Shown here in pieces: positions 24,888 to 33,626 of a stretch of 59,853 nt of DNA. The notes beneath the pieces were generated by a model. That model did no database searches. It saw only the letters and a list, made by a program, of their open reading frames with translations, and was not told the origin of the DNA. Location of the stretch: positions 1 to 59,853 of the forward strand of contig JAAELW010000430.1 of NCBI GenBank assembly GCA_024226235.1, in the 5' to 3' direction. The position numbers were made by a program, and so were the translations under genes. Every line of letters begins with the position of its first letter. The first letter of the stretch is position 1. This DNA is from a bacterium (lineage in GTDB: Bacteria > Myxococcota_A > UBA9160 > UBA6930).

Positions 24888-25119
24888 GTGTCGTGTGCTC
24901 CGTTCTGGGGTCCCAGGATCTGGAAGGGTTCGAATCGGCCGCGAGATGCGGATCCGGTACGATCATCTTCTAGTATGGGCCCGGCCGCCAGTCGAATCGA
25001 GCGTGATAGGCCGGGGCCACTTGGAAGTGGAGCAACCTGCCCTATCCTCCGCCGGTCTACGGGATTGGCGGTCGACGGGATTGGCAGTCCACGGGATCGG
25101 CGGGCAAGGGACGGAGAGA
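24888..25119. other. Divergent intergenic region with tandem 16-bp repeats
   Basis: 232 bases between the epimerase-like and LLM starts. The right end holds three tandem 16-base units (listed separately) directly before the LLM ribosome-binding site. The left half contains ATCATCTTCTAGTATG, the only AT-richer part and the likely promoter zone. No gene is visible. Confidence 0.4.
25059..25104. repeat. Three tandem 16-bp direct repeats before an LLM gene
   Basis: Units begin at 25059 (ACGGGATTGGCGGTCG), 25075 (ACGGGATTGGCAGTCC) and 25091 (ACGGGATCGGCGGGCA). They end seven bases before the GGACGGAGAGA ribosome site of the LLM gene, so they lie in the leader or promoter. Confidence 0.7.
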
Positions 25120-25962
25120 ATGAAATTCGGGATTCACCTACCCCAGGCGGGACCGGCTGCAACACCGGCCGCGATCCAGGCGGCTGCCAAGCAGGCCGAG
25201 GATCTCGGCTTCGCCGACGTTTGGGTAAGCGACCATCTCGTGGTGCCCCGGAAGCGTCAGTATCCGCCCTCGGCGTATATCATCGAACCGCTCATTGCCC
25301 TTACCTGGGCCGCCAGCGCGACGCGCACGGTCGGCCTCGGCACGACGGTGCTGGTGGTGCCGCTACGTCCGCCCGTACTGTTGGCGAAGATGCTCGCCTC
25401 ACTCGATCTCATGAGCGAGGGGCGGGTGATCTTCGGTGGAGCCAGCGGTTGGCTGAAAGAGGAGTTCGAAGCCCTGGGTGTTCCATACGAAACGCGCGGT
25501 GTGAGGACGGACGAGGCCCTCGACATCATCCGCCGCTGTTGGAACGAAGATCCCATCGATGTCACGGCTCCGGTCAGTGGCGTAAAGATGGTCGACATGC
25601 GGGCGAAGCCCCAGCCGAGCCGGCCGATTCCGATCTGGATCGGTGGCCACAGCAACGCCGCCTTTCGCCGTGCGGTGAAGCTCGGCGACGGTTGGCACGG
25701 CGGCTTCCAGCCGCCGGAGAGGGCTGCGGAAATCGTTGCGCGCCTACGCAGGGATCGGCCGGAAGAGTCGTTCACCTTGTCGATGCGAACGCGATGGGAT
25801 GCGCTGGAGGAGAACCCAGACGAAATCCTGCGCGAGTTCGTCGCCTATCGAGAGGCTGGTATCCAGCATCTCGTCGCCGAACCACGCCAACGCGATCTTG
25901 ATTCCTGGCTTCGCTGCGGCGAAGCCTTTGCCAAGATCTTCGAGAGGGCTGCATCCTGTTGA
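25120..25962 (+). CDS. LLM-class oxidoreductase, probably F420-dependent
   Basis: 280 residues. Start ATG 25120 with GGACGGAGAGA upstream; MKFGIHLPQAG is the common beginning of the TIGR03619-like F420 group. Other hallmarks: AEDLGFADVWVSDHLVVP, LGTTVLVVPLRPPVLLAKM, LDLMSEGRVIFGGASGWLKEE (the GGASGW variant of GVGVGW), KPQPSRPIPIWIGGHSNAAFRR. Reaction: hydride transfer using F420; substrate unknown. It heads a plus-strand run with a second LLM, a Ddn-like protein, a CMD protein and an SDR. Confidence 0.86.
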   Translation: MKFGIHLPQAGPAATPAAIQAAAKQAEDLGFADVWVSDHLVVPRKRQYPPSAYIIEPLIALTWAASATRTVGLGTTVLVVPLRPPVLLAKMLASLDLMSEGRVIFGGASGWLKEEFEALGVPYETRGVRTDEALDIIRRCWNEDPIDVTAPVSGVKMVDMRAKPQPSRPIPIWIGGHSNAAFRRAVKLGDGWHGGFQPPERAAEIVARLRRDRPEESFTLSMRTRWDALEENPDEILREFVAYREAGIQHLVAEPRQRDLDSWLRCGEAFAKIFERAASC

Positions 25963-26025
25963 TGTAGCCTCCGTTGCTGATTGGTACCGGACCCGAACCG
26001 ACCCAAACCCAAAAAGGACTCCAGC

Positions 26026-27063
26026 ATGAAGCTCGGCCTGCTCGTTGGCTATTCACCCGCAAACATGTCCGTGCCGATGGACATGATCAAGCACGCCGAA
26101 TCGCTCGGCTTCAGCTCCGCCTGGACGGCCGAGGCCTGGGGCTCCGACGCCGTATCCCCGGCGGCCTGGATCCTCGCCCAGACAGAGAAGATCAATGTCG
26201 GCACCGCGATCATGCAGATGCCCGGCCGTACGCCGGCGATGACCGCCATGACGGCGATGACCCTCTATGCACTTTCTGGAGGCCGGTTCGTCCTCGGGCT
26301 CGGGCCCTCGGGCCCGCAGGTCGTCGAGGGCTGGCACGGGGTTGCCTACGGCCGCCCGCTGACACGGACGCGGGAGTACATCGAGATCATCCGCAAGATC
26401 CTCGCGCGTGAGGAGAGGGTGACCCACAAGGGCTACCACTATCAGATGCCCTACCAGGGCGAGGATGCGACGGGGCTGGGGAAGCCCCTCAAGAGCATCC
26501 TCCACGGTGATCCTGCGCTGAAGATCTTCACGGCCTCGATCTCACCGAAGGGGATGGAGTGCGCGGGAGAGGTGTCGGATGGTGTCTTCCCCGTCTGGAT
26601 GAATCCGGAACGCTTCGACATCTTCGAGGCTTCCCTCGAGAAGGGCTTTGCGAAGGCCGGCGGCGGCAAGAGCCTCGAGGATTTCGAGATCGCGCCGTTC
26701 GTGACATGTCTGATGTCCGACGACATCGAGAAGTGCCGCATCCCGATCAAGAACAACATGGCGCTCTACATCGGCGGCATGGGTGCACGCGGCAAGAACT
26801 TCTACAACGACTATGCCAAGCGGCTCGGTTACGAAGAGGCAGCCGTCAAGATCCAGGACCTCTACCTCGATGGCAAGAAGGAGGAGGCTGCGGCCGCCGT
26901 TCCGAACGAACTGGTCGACGATGTTGCGCTGGTGGGTCCCGAGGCTCGCATTCGTGATCGACTGCAGATCTGGAAAGAGGCTGGCAAGAAGCGGCACGTC
27001 AGCTCGATGTTGATCGGCGGAGGAGGCCCGGCGCTGGAGGTACTCGCCGAGGAACTCCTGTGA
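26026..27063 (+). CDS. LLM-class F420-dependent oxidoreductase, Rv3520c-like
   Basis: 345 residues starting [19 protein letters not shown] at 26026 (AAAAAGGA upstream; an in-frame upstream GTG has no better site). [20 protein letters not shown] and [17 protein letters not shown] are typical of the actinobacterial F420-dependent group that includes Rv3520c, a gene under KstR control in Mycobacterium. TIM-barrel fold; the C-terminal part is longer than in the preceding LLM. Presumed to reduce or oxidise a hydrophobic intermediate with F420; the exact step is unknown. Confidence 0.83.
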   Translation: MKLGLLVGYSPANMSVPMDMIKHAESLGFSSAWTAEAWGSDAVSPAAWILAQTEKINVGTAIMQMPGRTPAMTAMTAMTLYALSGGRFVLGLGPSGPQVVEGWHGVAYGRPLTRTREYIEIIRKILAREERVTHKGYHYQMPYQGEDATGLGKPLKSILHGDPALKIFTASISPKGMECAGEVSDGVFPVWMNPERFDIFEASLEKGFAKAGGGKSLEDFEIAPFVTCLMSDDIEKCRIPIKNNMALYIGGMGARGKNFYNDYAKRLGYEEAAVKIQDLYLDGKKEEAAAAVPNELVDDVALVGPEARIRDRLQIWKEAGKKRHVSSMLIGGGGPALEVLAEELL

Positions 27064-27165
27064 GCCGCTGCGAGTTTGCAGGGACGAGATCATGGATTGG
27101 AGCGCAGAACGACGCGCTCCAATCGGGTTCGGGTGCCGGACGGGTAGGGCACGATGGGGGGCACG

Positions 27166-27663
27166 ATGTCTGAGAAGGTGATTCCGAAGCCTGACTTCCT
27201 GGAACAGAAAGATTGGGACAACCTGATTGCGACACGGGACGCGAAGATCATCGCGGCCGTGGCGAAGCTGCACGTGCAGAAGTACATCGAGGCAAAGGGC
27301 GAGGGAGAGACGTTTCTGACCCAGGGCGCTCCCACCTGCCTCGTGACCAGCATCGGACGCAAGACCGGGAACGAGGTGGTTTCTCCCGTCAACTTCAAGC
27401 TGGAAGGCGACGACGTCTACATCGTCGGCTCCATCGCCGGCTTGGACAAGCACCCCAACTGGGCGCTCAATCTCGATGCCAAGCGCGAGGGATGGGTTCA
27501 GATCAAGGCCAACAAATACCCGGTTCGGGTGCATCGACTCATCGACGAAGAACGCGAAGCTGTGTGGCCCCGCCTCGTCGAGTTCTTCCCGCTCTGGGGG
27601 CACTTCCAGAAGTATTGCGATCGGGATTTCATGGTCTTCCGCCTTTCACCCGCAAAGGAGTAG
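27166..27663 (+). CDS. Deazaflavin (F420)-dependent nitroreductase/quinone reductase-like (Ddn family)
   Basis: 165 residues from ATG 27166 (an ATG twelve bases earlier is an equal candidate). The segment APTCLVTSIGRKTGNEVVSP, the GDDVYIVGSIAGLDKHPNW strand-turn and ALNLDAKREGWVQI are hallmarks of the Ddn / PF04075 split-barrel family, which uses reduced F420. The N-terminal amphipathic helix (AKIIAAVAKLHVQKYIEAKG) may associate with membranes, as in quinone-reducing members. Follows an LLM gene by 102 bases and is three bases before the CMD gene, suggesting a joint F420 redox unit. Confidence 0.85.
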   Translation: MSEKVIPKPDFLEQKDWDNLIATRDAKIIAAVAKLHVQKYIEAKGEGETFLTQGAPTCLVTSIGRKTGNEVVSPVNFKLEGDDVYIVGSIAGLDKHPNWALNLDAKREGWVQIKANKYPVRVHRLIDEEREAVWPRLVEFFPLWGHFQKYCDRDFMVFRLSPAKE

Positions 27664-27666
27664 GCC

Positions 27667-28065
27667 GTGGCTGACGAAATCGATCCCCGTCTGGCCAAGG
27701 GGATGATGACCGCCATGCAGTTGTTCAAGCCGGGCTCAGCCGGTGCCCCGAGTTTCAAGTACCCCAAGGAGATCGCTGCGGACTGGAACCAGTTTTCCGT
27801 CTCCACAGTGATGGGAGATGTCTGGGGGCGGGAGGGGCTCGAGCTGAAGGACCGCGCCAAAGTCACGATCGGGGTGCTCGCCGCGATGGGCAGGCTGGAG
27901 CAGCTCAAGGCGTATGTCGTAGGCGGCCTGAATCTGGGCCTGACCCGTGAGGAGATTTGCGAGATCATTCTTCACATCTCCGTCTACGCGGGCTTTCCCG
28001 CCGCCATCCAGGGTTTCGGTGTCGTGAACGAAGTGTTCGAAGAACTGGACGCGAGCTCCGACTGA
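27667..28065 (+). CDS. Carboxymuconolactone decarboxylase (CMD) family protein
   Basis: 132 residues, GTG start at 27667. The core LKDRAKVTIGVLAAMGRLEQLKAYV, LNLGLTREEICEIILH and YAGFPAAIQGF is the all-helical CMD/AhpD-like fold. The CxxC of AhpD-type peroxidases is absent, so a gamma-carboxymuconolactone-decarboxylase-like or uncharacterised hydrolase/isomerase activity is more likely than thiol peroxidase. Three bases separate it from the Ddn-like gene and two from the SDR that follows, so all three should be co-translated. Confidence 0.83.
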   Translation: MADEIDPRLAKGMMTAMQLFKPGSAGAPSFKYPKEIAADWNQFSVSTVMGDVWGREGLELKDRAKVTIGVLAAMGRLEQLKAYVVGGLNLGLTREEICEIILHISVYAGFPAAIQGFGVVNEVFEELDASSD

Positions 28066-28067
28066 TC

Positions 28068-28817
28068 ATGGACCTGCAGGATCAGAAAGTGCTCGTCTTC
28101 GGAGTGCTGGGCCGTGCCGGAATCGCAGTCGCGCGCAAGCTTTGCGAAGAGCGCGCGTCTGTGATGCTCAGCGCCAGGCGCGAGGAAGAGGGGAGCGAGT
28201 TCGCGGCATCACTCCGCGCCGAGGGATTCGACGCGGACTTTGTGTGTGCTGACATCACCCAGCGGGATCAGGTTGCAGCCGCCGTCGACGCGACCGTGGA
28301 GCGTCTGGGTCGAATCGACGTTCTGGTCAACTGCGTCTCCTACGATCACATGCGTTTCTTCATGGACGACGAAGAGAAGCACTGGGACAAGGTCCATGAC
28401 GTGAACGTCAAGGGTACGATGCGTGGCTGTCAAGAAGCGCTGCGCCACATGATTCCCCAGAAGTACGGACGCATCATTACGTTGGTCTCAGACTCAGCGA
28501 AGATCGGTGCCACCCTCGAGACAGCGCAATCGAGCGCGAAAGGTGGGATCGTTGCCTTCTCGAAATCACTGGCTCGGGAGATGGCGCGGCATCAGGTGAC
28601 GGTGAATACCGTATGCCTGGGACCCACGAGCGAGACGGGTGATCCGCCGCTTGGGCTCTCGCCCGAGGGCTGGGCTTCGTTTCTTCGCCTGATTCCGTTT
28701 AGACGTCCAGCCAAGCCCGACGAGGTGGCGGTTCTGGTTGCGTTTCTTGCGATGCGCGAAACCAGTTTCATTACGGGGCAAGCCATCAGCGTGTCGGGTG
28801 GCCTGACCATGTCTTGA
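28068..28817 (+). CDS. SDR-fold protein lacking the catalytic Tyr
   Basis: 249 residues with an SDR fold from end to end, including the C-terminal SFITGQAISVSGG. The cofactor loop is FGVLGRAG (11-18) instead of TGxxxGIG, and NNAG is replaced by VNCVS. At the position of the catalytic Tyr there is Gln154 (QSSAK, Lys158 kept); Ser141/143 are present. It therefore probably does not catalyse ordinary hydride transfer; it could be a dehydratase-like, lyase-like or structural member, or use a different proton donor. It is two bases downstream of the CMD gene. Its GC looks a little lower than that of neighbours. Confidence 0.78.
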   Translation: MDLQDQKVLVFGVLGRAGIAVARKLCEERASVMLSARREEEGSEFAASLRAEGFDADFVCADITQRDQVAAAVDATVERLGRIDVLVNCVSYDHMRFFMDDEEKHWDKVHDVNVKGTMRGCQEALRHMIPQKYGRIITLVSDSAKIGATLETAQSSAKGGIVAFSKSLAREMARHQVTVNTVCLGPTSETGDPPLGLSPEGWASFLRLIPFRRPAKPDEVAVLVAFLAMRETSFITGQAISVSGGLTMS

Positions 28818-28877
28818 GCGTCGCGTTATTGAGCGCGGCCTGCATGAGATGGCTGGGAGGGTGGCACGGCACCCGGG

Positions 28878-29723
28878 TCAGTCTTCGGGAAGCCCCCGGC
28901 GCCCCGCCTCCCGGACCATGGGTGAGTAGTTGGCGAAGAGCGGCATGGATTGGCCACTACCCGTCGTCAGGCCGGCGTCCACGACCAGGGTGTGGCCGTT
29001 CACGAAGGCCGCCGCATCGCTGGCCAGGTACACCGCCGCGTGGGCTATGTCGCTGGCTTGACCTGCGCGTCCCGGAATCGGTGAGCCCGCCGCTATTGCG
29101 CTCTCGATCTCCGCAACCTTGTCGGGTTCTCCTGTCACCAGGCCGGCAATCATCTCCGTTGCCATGTTCCCCGGAGCGATGCAGTTCACGCGGATTCCCT
29201 GGGATACGAGTTCGGCGGCTACGTTCTTGGTCAACCCGATCAAGGCGATCTTTGCAGCTGCATAGACGTGAGGGCCCAGCCCGCCCTGGAGTGCCGCGAT
29301 GCTTGTCGTGGCAAGGATCGTTCCCGACTTCTGCGGCTTCATCACGCGCGCAGCATGCTTCATGCAGAGGAAGACGCCGCGCAGGTTGATCGCCATGGTG
29401 GCATCGAATTCCTCAGCCGGGATCTCGTCGATTGGCCCCATGGCTCCGATGATGCCGGCATTCGCAAACAGGCAATCGAGCCGGCCGAACTCCGAGATCG
29501 CAAGGTCGACCGCTGCCGCGATGGAGTCTTCTCGAGCGACGTTCGTGTGCTGGAAGATCGCTGCCTCAGAAAGTTCTTCGGCGATCTGGCCGCCGCGCTC
29601 GTCCTGGATGTCTGCGATGACCACCCGAGCACCCTCGGAGACGAACATGCGGACGGTCGCCTCACCGATCCCACTCGCGCCACCGGTGATCAGCGCTACC
29701 TGGCCTTCCAACCTTCCTGTCAC
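28878..29723 (-). CDS. SDR oxidoreductase C
   Basis: 281 residues: TGGASGIG at 13-20, ANAG at 87-90, Ser141, Tyr154 and Lys158 (YAAAK). Asp38 in IADIQ suggests NAD(H). It carries an extra C-terminal tail of about 30 residues (SGQSMPLFANYSPMVREAG) beyond the usual SDR end. It is the last gene of a long minus-strand series reaching back to 39338 and is convergent with the preceding plus-strand SDR, 60 bases apart. Confidence 0.85.
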   Translation of the reverse strand: MTGRLEGQVALITGGASGIGEATVRMFVSEGARVVIADIQDERGGQIAEELSEAAIFQHTNVAREDSIAAAVDLAISEFGRLDCLFANAGIIGAMGPIDEIPAEEFDATMAINLRGVFLCMKHAARVMKPQKSGTILATTSIAALQGGLGPHVYAAAKIALIGLTKNVAAELVSQGIRVNCIAPGNMATEMIAGLVTGEPDKVAEIESAIAAGSPIPGRAGQASDIAHAAVYLASDAAAFVNGHTLVVDAGLTTGSGQSMPLFANYSPMVREAGRRGLPED

Positions 29724-29769
29724 GATGGCATCCTCCGCAGCGCCCTGCGGCCGTGCACCCTCGTGGCCG

Positions 29770-30186
29770 TCATTTGACCAAGGTCCAGGTCACCAGGAGC
29801 CGGAGTTGGCTGATCTTCCATTCTCCGTCTGTTCGCACGAAGTGGTTCGAGTAGTAGCCGCCTACGGTGAAGATGCTGTCGGGATTGAAGTGTTGGGCAT
29901 GGAGATAGGCCGTACCGTCCGCTTCGTCTCCGTCGAAGTCGATCACGTGGTTCGTGATGATGTGCTGCGTCGTCTGGAACGGGCCGACGGCCGTGAAGGC
30001 CTCCTCGACCCACTCATCGGCCGGACACGTCTTTGATTCGGCTCCGCCGATGCTGACCTCGAGCTCATCCGTGAAGCAGCGGCGGTAGAGGTCTCGATCC
30101 CGCAAGTCGATGCCCGTTGCGTAGCGGTTGAAGGTCTCGATGACTTCGCCGCGTTCGATGAGTGACAGGATTCTTGATTCATCCAC
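29770..30186 (-). CDS. SnoaL_4-type NTF2-like protein
   Basis: 138 residues. [55 protein letters not shown] and [20 protein letters not shown] follow the pattern of the SnoaL_4 group (ring-hydroxylating dioxygenase beta-subunit-like). Conserved His and Asp residues of that group (QHIITNH) are visible. It sits between two SDR genes, with 46 and 54 base gaps. Function could be isomerase, dehydratase or cyclase. Confidence 0.78.
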   Translation of the reverse strand: MDESRILSLIERGEVIETFNRYATGIDLRDRDLYRRCFTDELEVSIGGAESKTCPADEWVEEAFTAVGPFQTTQHIITNHVIDFDGDEADGTAYLHAQHFNPDSIFTVGGYYSNHFVRTDGEWKISQLRLLVTWTLVK

Positions 30187-30240
30187 GGTCGATTCTCCCA
30201 GGAGATTGCAGCCGATTCCTGCAGGCCGCGAGCGGGCAAG

Positions 30241-30993
30241 CTAGCGAGCGGTGTAACCACCGTCGACGGGAAGTGCGACGGCAGTGATGAACGATGAGTC
30301 ATCGCTTACGAGAAAGAGTGCTGCCTTGGCGACTGCATCCACGGTGACCATACCGGGCAGAGGGTTCAGTGAAGCGAGGCCGCTACGTGCTCCCTCAGGG
30401 TCGGGAGTGTTCTCGATGAAGTGCTTCAGCAGAGGGGTCTCTACGACGCTGGGGCAGATGGCATTGACTCGGATGTCGTGCATGGCGTACTCGATCGCGA
30501 CGGACTTGCTCAGATGGATGACACCCGCTTTCGAGGCGCTGTAGGCGGGAAGTGCACCGAGCGCGTTGAGCCCTACGGTCGAGGCGATGTTGAGGATGAC
30601 GCCTCCCTTCTGGGAAACCATGAATGGTAGGACGTACTTCATTCCGTAGTAGACGCCGTCCATGTTGATCGACACGACCCGTTGCCAGTTCTCGATGGAG
30701 CTCTCAGCCGTGTTGGCCCGCTCCCCGTCGATGCCCGCGTTGTTGACGAGGATGTCGATCTGTCCGTGGCGATCGGCAGCCGATTGGACCATGGCTTCGA
30801 CGGAAGAGGGATCGGTGACGTCGCAATGCAGATACGATCCACCGAGGCGCCCAGCAAGTTCCTGGCCTGCTTCGTCCTGGAGATCAGCGATCACCACCTT
30901 GGCACCCTCTGCGCTGAAGAGTTCTGCCATGCCCTGCCCAAGGCCGGACGCAGCACCGGTGATGATCGCGATCTTGCCCTCTAGCTTGCCCAT
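30241..30993 (-). CDS. SDR oxidoreductase D
   Basis: A standard 250-residue SDR: TGAASGLG at 12-19, NNAG at 84-87, Ser138, Tyr151, Lys155 (YSASK) and the end FITAVALPVDGGYTAR. Asp37 in IADLQ points to NAD(H). Of the SDRs here it is closest to the 3alpha/20beta-hydroxysteroid and cyclic-alcohol dehydrogenase type in its overall pattern, but this is not decisive. Confidence 0.86.
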   Translation of the reverse strand: MGKLEGKIAIITGAASGLGQGMAELFSAEGAKVVIADLQDEAGQELAGRLGGSYLHCDVTDPSSVEAMVQSAADRHGQIDILVNNAGIDGERANTAESSIENWQRVVSINMDGVYYGMKYVLPFMVSQKGGVILNIASTVGLNALGALPAYSASKAGVIHLSKSVAIEYAMHDIRVNAICPSVVETPLLKHFIENTPDPEGARSGLASLNPLPGMVTVDAVAKAALFLVSDDSSFITAVALPVDGGYTAR

Positions 30994-31023
30994 CAGATGA
31001 TCCTCTTGGTCGGCGAGTTGGCC

Positions 31024-32043
31024 TCAGACCATCCACTGGGGAAGCGGCGGCATGACGTCATATTCGGCCGTGCCCGTTCCGACTTCGCCCGTCTCTTCGA
31101 CCTCGAAATCACAGAAGGCCTCGTAACAGTCGAGACGGTTCTCGAGATCGTTCTCGGCACGCATCCAGAGTTTGACCGTGCCATGGTGTTTCGTGTTCTT
31201 CACGTGGATCACCTCGCCGTCCGGCATCGTGAGCTGATAGCGGAACTCCTTCGCCGTTCGCACTCCTGCGGTGCCGTCGTTGGGGGTGATCCAGCCCTTT
31301 GCATTGAGGATCGGGCGGCTTCCGTCCTTGTCGGAGACGAACCCGGCATTGGCTCGCTCCTCGATCGGCGTGTCGTTCTGGTAGTGCATGCCGAGCACGT
31401 TGATGTGGCGGTCCGGGAGCTGGATCGAGGGCCAGAAGTGCGCCGGGAAATGACCCTCCTGCACATACCAGTCGTTCCGCTCGTTGAAGCGTGAGGTCCA
31501 CGTATGGTCGCGGTGGCTCCAGCAGTTGATCTGGCGGGTCTGTCCCTTGGAGCGTCCCCCGTGGATCTCGAAGGTTCCCGTGCAGTCCATCGCCTGCTCG
31601 AAGTGGCCGCCGTAGTACTCGTCGAAGACCCGCATGGGATCGCCGGCCGGTGACGAGTTCGCGTAGTTGAAAGGCGCGAAGCGGCCCTTGAAATCGAGAT
31701 CGAAGGAGAAATTGTCCCAATCGAGCGAGATGCGGATGTGGTTGTACGGATCGACGACTTCGTACTTCATGCGACCGTCATCCCAGGGTCCGTTCTCCGT
31801 CTCGAGGGGAAGGGGGAATTTGTTCCCGTACTGCTGCAGCACACCATCGATGAGGTAGAGCGCCTCGTAGCGGGCGAACCCCTTGTTGGTGAGATGGAAG
31901 TGGTTGATGCCGTGGATGTTGGCTTCTGGGTCGACGACGCTCACCCAGAGGCTGTCGCCGAAGAGGACGTTGCTGGGTGCATCGGGTCGTGCATGGCGGA
32001 ACTCATCCTCGGCGGTGAGGCCTTTGGGGGGGGCAAATGACAT
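31024..32043 (-). CDS. RDHTW-motif lipocalin-like protein, copy 2
   Basis: 339 residues, no signal peptide. It is colinear with the protein at 57978-58997 over the full length, with very similar blocks (VLFGDSLWVSVVDPEANIHG, NHFHLTNKGFARYEALY, CWSHRDHTWTSRF, HINVLGMHYQN, HVKNTKHHGTVKLWMRAEND). The RDHTW block corresponds to RDHSWG in the 14959-16134 protein and in CrtC/AttH proteins. Family function is unknown; binding or hydration of a hydrophobic ligand is a reasonable guess. An eight-C homopolymer occupies codons 4-6 (32026-32033). Confidence 0.7.
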   Translation of the reverse strand: MSFAPPKGLTAEDEFRHARPDAPSNVLFGDSLWVSVVDPEANIHGINHFHLTNKGFARYEALYLIDGVLQQYGNKFPLPLETENGPWDDGRMKYEVVDPYNHIRISLDWDNFSFDLDFKGRFAPFNYANSSPAGDPMRVFDEYYGGHFEQAMDCTGTFEIHGGRSKGQTRQINCWSHRDHTWTSRFNERNDWYVQEGHFPAHFWPSIQLPDRHINVLGMHYQNDTPIEERANAGFVSDKDGSRPILNAKGWITPNDGTAGVRTAKEFRYQLTMPDGEVIHVKNTKHHGTVKLWMRAENDLENRLDCYEAFCDFEVEETGEVGTGTAEYDVMPPLPQWMV

Positions 32044-32106
32044 GGAACTCTCCTCTTCGGGTCGATGGTTTCGGATTTCTGGATGGTGTGGACAGTGCGG
32101 GCCGTA

Positions 32107-32973
32107 TCAGTGGTGCTCGTCTTCCGACGGTAGGCGATCCTTCTCCGGATTGTCCTCGCGCCAATGATCGGCCCACGCGAAGCTTTGTTGCATGCGTTCG
32201 TAGCGGGCATCTACGAGCTCCCGCGTATCTGCGTGTGTGAAGATGAAGGGCTGGTCGTCGATCACCGCCTGGCGGACCATTCTCCCCACGCGCTCGGGAG
32301 CCAGGCCGCTGGCTACGAAGGCTGTGATCGCCTCGTTGTCCGCTCCCATCGGGCCGCCGAACTCGGCCTGCCGGTTGCGGTCCGCACGCGCGATCCCCGT
32401 GTCGACAGCGCTTGGGCAGAGTACCGAGCAACTGATGCCGTGGGCTGCTCCCTCCACGCGGAGAGTTTCGGAGAGCCCGACGACGGCGTGCTTGCTGGCC
32501 GCGTAGGGCCCCACGAACACACCAGGAGAGATGCCCGCGATCGAAGCCGTGTTCACGACGTGCTTCTCGCCGGGGAGTTCTCGCATGCGAGGCAGGAATG
32601 CCTGCAGGCCATGCACGACGCCTTGCAGGTTGACGGCCAGAACCCAATCCCAGTCGCGATCCGGAATGCCGTCGCACATCATGCCGAAAGTCGTCACGCC
32701 GGCGTTGTTGCAGAGGAGGTGAGCGCCGCCCAGTTCGCTCCATACCTTTTCTGCGAGGGCTTCGACTTCGTTCCGTCTCGCGAGATCGACTCGGAAGGGC
32801 AGGCACCGCCGCCCCAGCCCTTCGACTTCCTCGGTCACTGCGCGAAGGCCGGGCTCGTCGATGTCGACGATCGCCAGTTCCATGCCGGCCTCTGCGAAGG
32901 CGAGAGCCATCCCGCGACCAATCCCACTTGCACCGCCTGTCACGACGGCCACGCGCCCCTCGAGGTCCCTCAC
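32107..32973 (-). CDS. SDR oxidoreductase E
   Basis: 288 residues: TGGASGIG at 12-19, CNNAG at 88-92, Ser144, Tyr157 and Lys161 (YAASK), IVDIDE (NAD-type Asp). The region after the active site (LCPSAVDTGIARADRNRQAEFG and FIFTHADTRELVDARYERM) parallels SDR B at 18378-19181 and differs from the short SDRs, with a C-terminal extension of about 35 residues. Adjacent to the RDHTW protein (63 bases) and to the VOC gene. Confidence 0.84.
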   Translation of the reverse strand: MRDLEGRVAVVTGGASGIGRGMALAFAEAGMELAIVDIDEPGLRAVTEEVEGLGRRCLPFRVDLARRNEVEALAEKVWSELGGAHLLCNNAGVTTFGMMCDGIPDRDWDWVLAVNLQGVVHGLQAFLPRMRELPGEKHVVNTASIAGISPGVFVGPYAASKHAVVGLSETLRVEGAAHGISCSVLCPSAVDTGIARADRNRQAEFGGPMGADNEAITAFVASGLAPERVGRMVRQAVIDDQPFIFTHADTRELVDARYERMQQSFAWADHWREDNPEKDRLPSEDEHH

Positions 32974-33021
32974 GCTGTCTCCTCGTCTCTTCTACTCACG
33001 AAAAAAGGCCCCGCTGCAAGT

Positions 33022-33537
33022 TCATTCGGCCATGGCCGTAGCACTTTGCTGCTTGAGCTGCTCCATGAAGTTCCGTGTAGCCTCATCGAAACCGAGAATT
33101 TCGATCACCGACGCTTCGGCGGAATCGCAATCAAAATAGGCGAATTGGTTGCCGGGCCCGATCGCTCCAGCTGTGAATGGTTCGAGGCCGGTCTCACGGA
33201 ATGCGGCGAGGGTTGCGCCGAAGTCGGGTACGTCGAATGCCAAATGGTGAAGGCCGGGTCCAGCGCTCTCGAGGAATTCGGAATAGGGGCTCTCGCCCCG
33301 GATGGGTTCGATCAACTCGATCTGCGTCTCACGCAGGTAGCCGATGGAGATGTGGGCGGCGTAGTCAGCCGGCTGGCCACGGAAACTGCAACCCGCGTCA
33401 AAACTGACGTTTTCCATGCGGGTCCAGGCCGGCACGCCCAGAACCTTCTGGAACCAGGCTTCGGAGGCTGCGACGTCGCGCACGACAAAACCGGTCTGGA
33501 CGAAGTGCTGTGCGATCGCATCCAGGTTTGCGCTCAT
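33022..33537 (-). CDS. VOC (glyoxalase/dioxygenase fold) protein
   Basis: 171 residues from ATG 33537 with GGGAAAG upstream. Two beta-alpha-beta-beta-beta modules are visible: HFVQTGFVVRDVAASEAWFQKVLG with QIELIEPI, and GLHHLAFDVPDFGATLAAF with FAYFDCDSAEASVIEILGF. The His of HHLAF, the Glu of QIELIEP and the terminal Glu of VIEIL are in metal-ligand positions. It resembles methylmalonyl-CoA epimerase/lactoylglutathione lyase-like VOC proteins. Reaction unknown; an epimerase or isomerase on an acyl-CoA would fit. Confidence 0.8.
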   Translation of the reverse strand: MSANLDAIAQHFVQTGFVVRDVAASEAWFQKVLGVPAWTRMENVSFDAGCSFRGQPADYAAHISIGYLRETQIELIEPIRGESPYSEFLESAGPGLHHLAFDVPDFGATLAAFRETGLEPFTAGAIGPGNQFAYFDCDSAEASVIEILGFDEATRNFMEQLKQQSATAMAE

Positions 33538-33626
33538 CAATTCTTTCCCGGCAGCGGAAGAGTGGGCCAGGAGCGAGAGGGAATGATGGATTTCAATGGG
33601 TGGGCCTCGCCGGTGCAATGGGAAGA

